Source of the DNA: Deltaproteobacteria bacterium
GTDB taxonomy: Bacteria > Desulfobacterota > Desulfarculia > Adiutricales > Adiutricaceae
Length of the DNA stretch: 33,847 bases
Direction: 5' to 3'
Assembly (NCBI GenBank): GCA_031254895.1
Contig: JAIRTO010000180.1
Location: 1 to 33,847 of the forward strand
Position 1 is the first letter of the stretch; each line of letters starts with the position of its first letter. Shown here one piece after another: positions 29,934-33,847 of the stretch. Under the pieces are notes generated by a model. That model saw only the letters and a program-made list of their open reading frames with translations, did not search any database and had not been told where the DNA came from. The translations under genes and the position numbers were made by a program.

Positions 29934-30089
29934 ATGGAATACGCCATAGTCGCCGTAATAATAGTCGCCGCTTTAGGAGTGGCCGTTTATAAAGTCGCCT
30001 ATCGCCCCTCGTGCGGATGCGGGTGCGGTTGCAAGGGTCTAAAGAAAGACGGCAAGAAAGATTGCCGGGATCCTTTGGCCGACATTTAG
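29934..30089 (+). CDS. FeoB-associated Cys-rich membrane protein
   Basis: This 51-residue protein begins with one membrane span (residues 3-20, MEYAIVAVIIVAALGVAVYK), then a compact Cys cluster at positions 27, 29, 31 and 33 (CGCGCGC) and one more at 44, in a Lys-rich tail. It fits the small FeoB-associated Cys-rich family found beside ferrous-iron transporters. Its role is not established; delivery or sensing of iron at FeoB is plausible. AGGAGG (29921-29926) precedes ATG by seven bases. It comes before feoA here, whereas in many genomes it follows feoB. Confidence 0.88.
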   Translation: MEYAIVAVIIVAALGVAVYKVAYRPSCGCGCGCKGLKKDGKKDCRDPLADI

Positions 30090-30241
30090 CCAAAAACCAA
30101 AGGCGCTTCGTTTTTTCTTGATCGGAAGCGCTCGAATCTGTTCAAGTCCGCTTGACGGATCCCAAGCGTTTGGTCAAGCTTTTTTCTATAAACATGCCGG
30201 CCGGAGAAGTCCGACCGAAGGAACATGTGGTGGAGAGCAAC

Positions 30242-30478
30242 ATGGATGCCGATGTTTTATCTTTGCGCAGCCTGAAGAAAGGTCAAAAAGGGATCATCAG
30301 GACCATCGACGCCGACGGAGAGTTGGGGCGCCGCATCAGAGACATGGGCTTGGTGCCTGGCATTCAGATTCAGTGCATGGGGCGCGCTCCCCTGAAAGAT
30401 CCCGTGGCTTTGAGGTTGATGGGTTTCACCTTGACCCTTCGCAATCGCGAAGCCGATCACATAAACGTCCAGGTTTGA
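30242..30478 (+). CDS. feoA: Ferrous iron transport protein A
   Basis: This 78-residue protein is FeoA, a small SH3-like cytoplasmic partner of FeoB. The pattern LRSLKKGQKGIIRTIDADGELGRRIRDMGLVPGIQIQCMGRAPLKDPVALRLMGFTLTLR is typical of the family. The frame opens earlier (30152), but ATG 30242 gives the usual length and has GGAGAG at 30232-30237. It lies 152 bp after the Cys-rich gene and 218 bp before feoB, wider spacing than in many feo operons. Confidence 0.92.
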   Translation: MDADVLSLRSLKKGQKGIIRTIDADGELGRRIRDMGLVPGIQIQCMGRAPLKDPVALRLMGFTLTLRNREADHINVQV

Positions 30479-30696
30479 CGGCTTGAACATTTTCCGCCGG
30501 AGGGCTTCGTGGAGGCTGCCCTCTTTCCGGAAATCAGGCATGTCCTGACCTGACACGTCGGCCTGGCGGACTTCCCGACCGCAGAACAGGCTTTATCCGA
30601 GCTATGCTCAGACCATTTGTGGCCTACATTTTTTTTATAAAATTGTGGGCCTTTTATCTTTGTACTGACCAGCCAGATCATCAGGGGCCTTAGTTT

Positions 30697-32874
30697 ATGC
30701 AAAAGGACTTCAGCAACATCGCCATTGCCGGAAATCCGAATTCCGGGAAAACTACAGCTTTCAACCGCTACACCGGGGCGCGTCAGCATGTCGGCAACTA
30801 TCCCGGCATCACGGTTGAAAAAAAGGAAGGCATCGCCCATCTGGACGGGATTGAAGTCACCCTGGTGGATTTGCCGGGGACGTACTCTTTGACCGCCTAT
30901 TCCATGGAAGAGGTCGTGGCCAGAAGGGTTTTGTCGGAAGAACATCCCGGAGCCGTCATCGACGTCGTCAACTCCGGCGTTTTGGAGCGCAATCTTTATC
31001 TCTCGGTCCAGTTGATGGAATTGGGCATGCCCATCGTTTTGGCGCTCAACATGATGGACGAAGCCAAATCCAAAGGGGTGCACATCAACACGGAACGCTT
31101 GGCGGAACTCACCGGCCTCAAATGCGTGCCCATGATCGCTCGCAAAGGCGAAGGTCTGGACGACGCTCTCAGAGCGGCGGTGGAATTGGCGAAAGAGACG
31201 GGCGGTCGGGTGGCTCCCTTGGAAATTTCCTACGGCACGGACATTGATCTGTGTCTCAAGGAGATGGTTCCCTTGATTGAGGAGGCCCAACTTCTGACGA
31301 AGTACTACCCGGCTCGTTGGGTGGCCATGAAATTTTTGGAGCGCGACGAAGAGATCACCGACCGGGCCGCCAAGCTCAACCCGGAATTGGCCGCCAAGCT
31401 GCAGGCGAAAACGGAAACGCTGACCTCGCATCTGCAGAAGACCGCCAAAACCTACCCTGAGGCTCTCATCGCCGACTACAGATACGGCTGGATCAGCTCC
31501 ATTCTGAAAAACGGCGTCATGAAGGGAGCCGACGACATATCCCACGAAGACAGAGTCGCTTTTTCGGACAAGGCCGACCGGATTCTGACCGACGTCGTCA
31601 TGGGACCGGTCATCCTCTTCACCGTCTTGTATCTGATGTATTACGTGACCATCGAGGTCGGGGCCATTCCCAACGAGTGGCTGAGCGGCTTCTTCGACTG
31701 GTTGGGCGGAACCGTCGGCGACTTGATGGGCGACGGCCCGCTGAAGTCGCTGGTGACCGACGGAGTGATCGCCGGCGTGGGCGGCGTTTTGGGCTTCGTT
31801 CCCTTGATCATGATCATGTTCCTGTTCATAGCCGTTTTGGAAGATTCCGGCTACATGGCCCGGGTGGCTTACATTATGGACAGGGTCTTCAGATTTTTCG
31901 GACTGCACGGGGCTTCGATCATGCCCTTCATCATTTCCGGAGGCATCGCCGGCGGCTGCGCCGTGCCTGGGGTCATGGCCACCAGAACCTTAAGGTCCCC
32001 GAAAGAGAGGCTGGCCACCATTCTGACCGTGCCGTTCATGACCTGCGGGGCCAAGATACCCGTCTTTCTCCTTTTGGTGAACATCTTTTTCGAGCACAAC
32101 AGACCTCTGATCATGTTCTGCATAACTCTCGCCGGCTGGGCCGCCGCCCTGCTGGTGGCCAGATTGCTTCGCTCCACTCTCATTAGGGGCGTTCCCACGC
32201 CTTTCGTCATGGAGCTGCCGCCTTACCGCTATCCCACCTTTTCCGGCGTGGTCATCCACACCTGGGAGCGCACCTGGCAATACATCAAGAAGGCCGGCAC
32301 GGTCATTCTGGCCATATCCATTCTGATTTGGGCGGCCATGACTTTTCCCTCCCCTCCGGCTGAGGTGGAAGAGCAGTTCGAGGTCAACAAAGCGGCCATC
32401 GAAGAGAGACAGGCGACAGGCGCCCTGACCGAAGAAGAAGCGGAAGAGCAGTTGACCGAGCTGGAGAACTCCGACTTGCAGCAACATCTGCTTAATTCGT
32501 TCGCCGGTCGTCTGGGCACGGCCATGGAGACCATAACCAGTCCCGCCGGCTTTGACTGGCGCACCAATATCGCTTTGATTGGCGGCATCGCCGCCAAGGA
32601 GGTGGTCATCTCCACTCTGGGGACGGCCTATTCGCTGGGCAGCATAGACGAGGAAGACGTCAGTCTGGCGGACAGCATCCGCAACGATCCCCATTGGTCT
32701 CTGGCCACCGGAGTGGCCTTGATGGTCTTCACGCTCCTCTATTCCCCTTGTTTCGTGACCCTCATGGTCATCAAGCAGGAAACGGCCAAATGGCGCTGGC
32801 TGTTCTTCAGCCTGTTCTTCAATCTGGCTTTCGCCTATGTCCTTTCGGTCATAGCTTTCCAGCTTTTGAAATAA
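30697..32874 (+). CDS. feoB: Ferrous iron transport protein B
   Basis: This 725-residue protein is FeoB, the inner-membrane Fe(II) transporter. The N-terminal G domain has G1 GNPNSGKT (residues 12-19), the switch region with GNYPGITVEKKEG (33-45), G3 DLPG (58-61) and G4 NMMD (118-121). A helical regulatory domain follows to about residue 275. The membrane part includes two Gate motifs, seen as GCAVPGVMATRTL (about 423-435) and the region after FMTCGAKIPVFLLL (about 447-460). A loop near residues 555-600 is charged and Glu-rich. AGGGG precedes ATG by nine bases. A strong terminator follows. Confidence 0.97.
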   Translation: MQKDFSNIAIAGNPNSGKTTAFNRYTGARQHVGNYPGITVEKKEGIAHLDGIEVTLVDLPGTYSLTAYSMEEVVARRVLSEEHPGAVIDVVNSGVLERNLYLSVQLMELGMPIVLALNMMDEAKSKGVHINTERLAELTGLKCVPMIARKGEGLDDALRAAVELAKETGGRVAPLEISYGTDIDLCLKEMVPLIEEAQLLTKYYPARWVAMKFLERDEEITDRAAKLNPELAAKLQAKTETLTSHLQKTAKTYPEALIADYRYGWISSILKNGVMKGADDISHEDRVAFSDKADRILTDVVMGPVILFTVLYLMYYVTIEVGAIPNEWLSGFFDWLGGTVGDLMGDGPLKSLVTDGVIAGVGGVLGFVPLIMIMFLFIAVLEDSGYMARVAYIMDRVFRFFGLHGASIMPFIISGGIAGGCAVPGVMATRTLRSPKERLATILTVPFMTCGAKIPVFLLLVNIFFEHNRPLIMFCITLAGWAAALLVARLLRSTLIRGVPTPFVMELPPYRYPTFSGVVIHTWERTWQYIKKAGTVILAISILIWAAMTFPSPPAEVEEQFEVNKAAIEERQATGALTEEEAEEQLTELENSDLQQHLLNSFAGRLGTAMETITSPAGFDWRTNIALIGGIAAKEVVISTLGTAYSLGSIDEEDVSLADSIRNDPHWSLATGVALMVFTLLYSPCFVTLMVIKQETAKWRWLFFSLFFNLAFAYVLSVIAFQLLK

Positions 32875-32889
32875 GCCGATAGGGCCTCG

Positions 32890-32935
32890 CCGTCTCCTCG
32901 GGCTTTCGCGTCGCCTGGGGAGACGGTTTTTTTTT
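32890..32935 (+). terminator. Terminator after feoB
   Basis: CCGTCTCC (32890-32897) pairs perfectly with GGAGACGG (32919-32926), followed by nine T. It lies 16 bases after the feoB stop and separates the Feo unit from the catalase gene. Confidence 0.92.
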
Positions 32936-33230
32936 GTCGAACGTTTGCCGCTTTTCGTCTTCTATAGCTTTAAATTACATCTAAAGATTATAAAAAATTA
33001 AATTTATAAGTTAATTAAAATAAATATTGTATATAAAGATAAATTGTTTCTGATTTTTATTGTCAATAAACTCGCCCGAAAAAATCTTTTTTAGGCCAAC
33101 ATCCAGAAAACGGCTTGTTTTTCCTGACCGCTTTTAGTAGGATCATGTAGGAGACTTGTCGATTTCGTTTTTGGCTTGTCGGACTCGAAAAGGCGCATCG
33201 AGGGATTGTAGCCATTTTTCCAAAAACGCT

Positions 33231-33290
33231 GTTCAACGATTTTCAACTTTGCTCAACGATTTTTAACGTTGTTCAACGTTGTTCGATGAC
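33231..33290 (+). repeat. Tandem 20-bp repeats in the catalase leader
   Basis: GTTCAACGATTTTCAACTTT (33231-33250) and GCTCAACGATTTTTAACGTT (33251-33270) match at 17 of 20 bases. A shorter related unit, GTTCAACGTTGTTCGATGAC, follows at 33271-33290. Function is unknown. Confidence 0.75.
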
Positions 33291-33315
33291 GAGGATTGGC
33301 CGCTCGATTTCAGTC

Positions 33316-33370
33316 AGCCCCTTTGTGTTCGGAGCCCCTTTGTGTTCAGAGCTCTTTGTGCTCGGAGCCC
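33316..33370 (+). repeat. Tandem 17-bp repeats in the catalase leader
   Basis: AGCCCCTTTGTGTTCGG (33316-33332) and AGCCCCTTTGTGTTCAG (33333-33349) differ at one base. A 16-base variant AGCTCTTTGTGCTCGG (33350-33365) and a partial AGCCC follow. Confidence 0.88.
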
Positions 33371-33502
33371 ATTGGCGCGGCGTTTTTTTCTCGTCTTGCT
33401 CGACTAATGAGCGCTCGTTCATTTTTTTTGGAGAGAAGATCTCTCCCTAAAAATTCGTTTTGAAAGGATTTTTGTTTTTTTTTGCTGACGAGGAGTTTAT
33501 TT

Positions 33503-33847
33503 ATGCCCCATGACAAAAAACTCACCACGATGGCCGGAGTTCCGGTAGTCGACAACACCAACAGCGTTTCCGCCGGCGCCAGGGGTCCCCTGACTCTTCA
33601 AAATCCTTGGCTTATAGAGAAGCTGGCTCACTTCGACCGCGAGGTCATTCCGGAAAGACGCATGCACGCCAAAGGTTCAGGGGCTTTCGGGACCTTCGTC
33701 GTGACCAAGGACATCACCAAATTCACCAAGGCTCAGGTCTTTTCCAAGGTCGGACTCGAAACCGACGTGTTCGTCCGCTTTTCCACGGTGGCCGGAGAAC
33801 GCGGAGCCGCCGACGCCGAGAGGGACATTCGCGGTTTCGCCATAAAG
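33503..33847 (+). CDS. katA: Heme catalase, N-terminal part (partial)
   Basis: The first 115 codons of a catalase that continues past the window end. The start has MTTMAGVPV-like [23 protein letters not shown], then [27 protein letters not shown] with catalytic His55, and [23 protein letters not shown]. This matches small-subunit monofunctional heme catalases, which break hydrogen peroxide into water and oxygen in the cytoplasm. The heme-binding Tyr and any C-terminal extension lie outside. AGGAG precedes ATG by seven bases. Its place after the feo genes suggests shared iron/peroxide control, though a terminator separates them. Confidence 0.95.
   Translation, partial: MPHDKKLTTMAGVPVVDNTNSVSAGARGPLTLQNPWLIEKLAHFDREVIPERRMHAKGSGAFGTFVVTKDITKFTKAQVFSKVGLETDVFVRFSTVAGERGAADAERDIRGFAIK

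Larger units (their letters stand above)
32936..33502 (+). other. AT-rich, repeat-bearing leader of the catalase gene
   Basis: No gene was found. Bases 32961-33070 are strikingly AT-rich compared with the rest of the window and include TTATAA at 32988 and 33004, ten bases apart, and several TAAAT/TTAATT motifs. Two families of tandem repeats follow (33231-33290 and 33316-33370). The catalase Shine-Dalgarno AGGAG is at 33491-33495. A promoter in the AT-rich part is likely, but I cannot fix -35 and -10 with confidence. Confidence 0.55.

Noticed and set aside
33231-33370. CRISPR-like array
   Set aside because: The units abut directly without unique spacers of constant length, and no cas genes are nearby.

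Overview
The window looks like chromosome from a GC-rich, Gram-negative, probably anaerobic bacterium. I infer a deltaproteobacterial (Desulfobacterota-like) relative from the gene order tuf-rpmG-tRNA(Trp)-secE-nusG-rplK-rplA-rplJ-rplL-rpoB-rpoC, the lipoprotein and TRAP-transporter genes, and the Feo iron system with a FeoB-associated Cys-rich peptide. No 16S rRNA is present, so this placement is an inference. TGA serves as an ordinary stop in many genes here (rpmG, secE, nusG, rplK, rpoB), so the code is standard.

Region 1 (1-14970) is the conserved translation/transcription cluster, all on the + strand: the end of tuf, rpmG, tRNA-Trp, secE, nusG, a terminator, a fresh promoter, then rplK, rplA, an L10-leader-type RNA, rplJ, rplL, rpoB, rpoC and a strong terminator. 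The proteins are conventional, except that RpoC carries about 120 extra, probably helical residues in its trigger-loop insertion. The gaps between genes are unusually long (nusG-rplK 703 bp, rplL-rpoB 638 bp, rpoB-rpoC 246 bp) and hold hairpins and short tandem duplications instead of genes.

Region 2 (about 14990-20311) is an accessory stretch: a GA-rich tandem repeat, a lipoprotein with a beta-rich N-terminal half and a helical-toroid C-terminal half, an exported Sel1-repeat protein, and a ketopantoate-reductase family enzyme.

Region 3 (20610-29092) is a catabolic locus. An IclR-family regulator is divergent from a run of five intact genes and one disrupted gene: a creatinase-fold (M24) hydrolase broken by an in-frame TGA, a TRAP transporter (dctP, dctQ, dctM), a one-chain iron-sulfur L-serine dehydratase and an M20 amidohydrolase. 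The layout suggests uptake of a small N-substituted carboxylate, hydrolysis and deacylation, and deamination to a keto acid. An exact 13-bp inverted repeat brackets the likely promoter. The M24 and serine dehydratase genes are each followed by a degenerate copy of their own 3' end.

Region 4 (29093-33847) begins with an 840-bp gene-free stretch, then the ferrous-iron uptake genes (Cys-rich peptide, feoA, feoB) and a terminator. A very AT-rich leader follows, and then the first 115 codons of a heme catalase that runs off the window.

No clear prophage, insertion sequence, CRISPR array or defence system was seen. The most unusual items are the interrupted M24 gene, the gene-tail duplications, the RpoC insertion and the repeat-bearing leaders.
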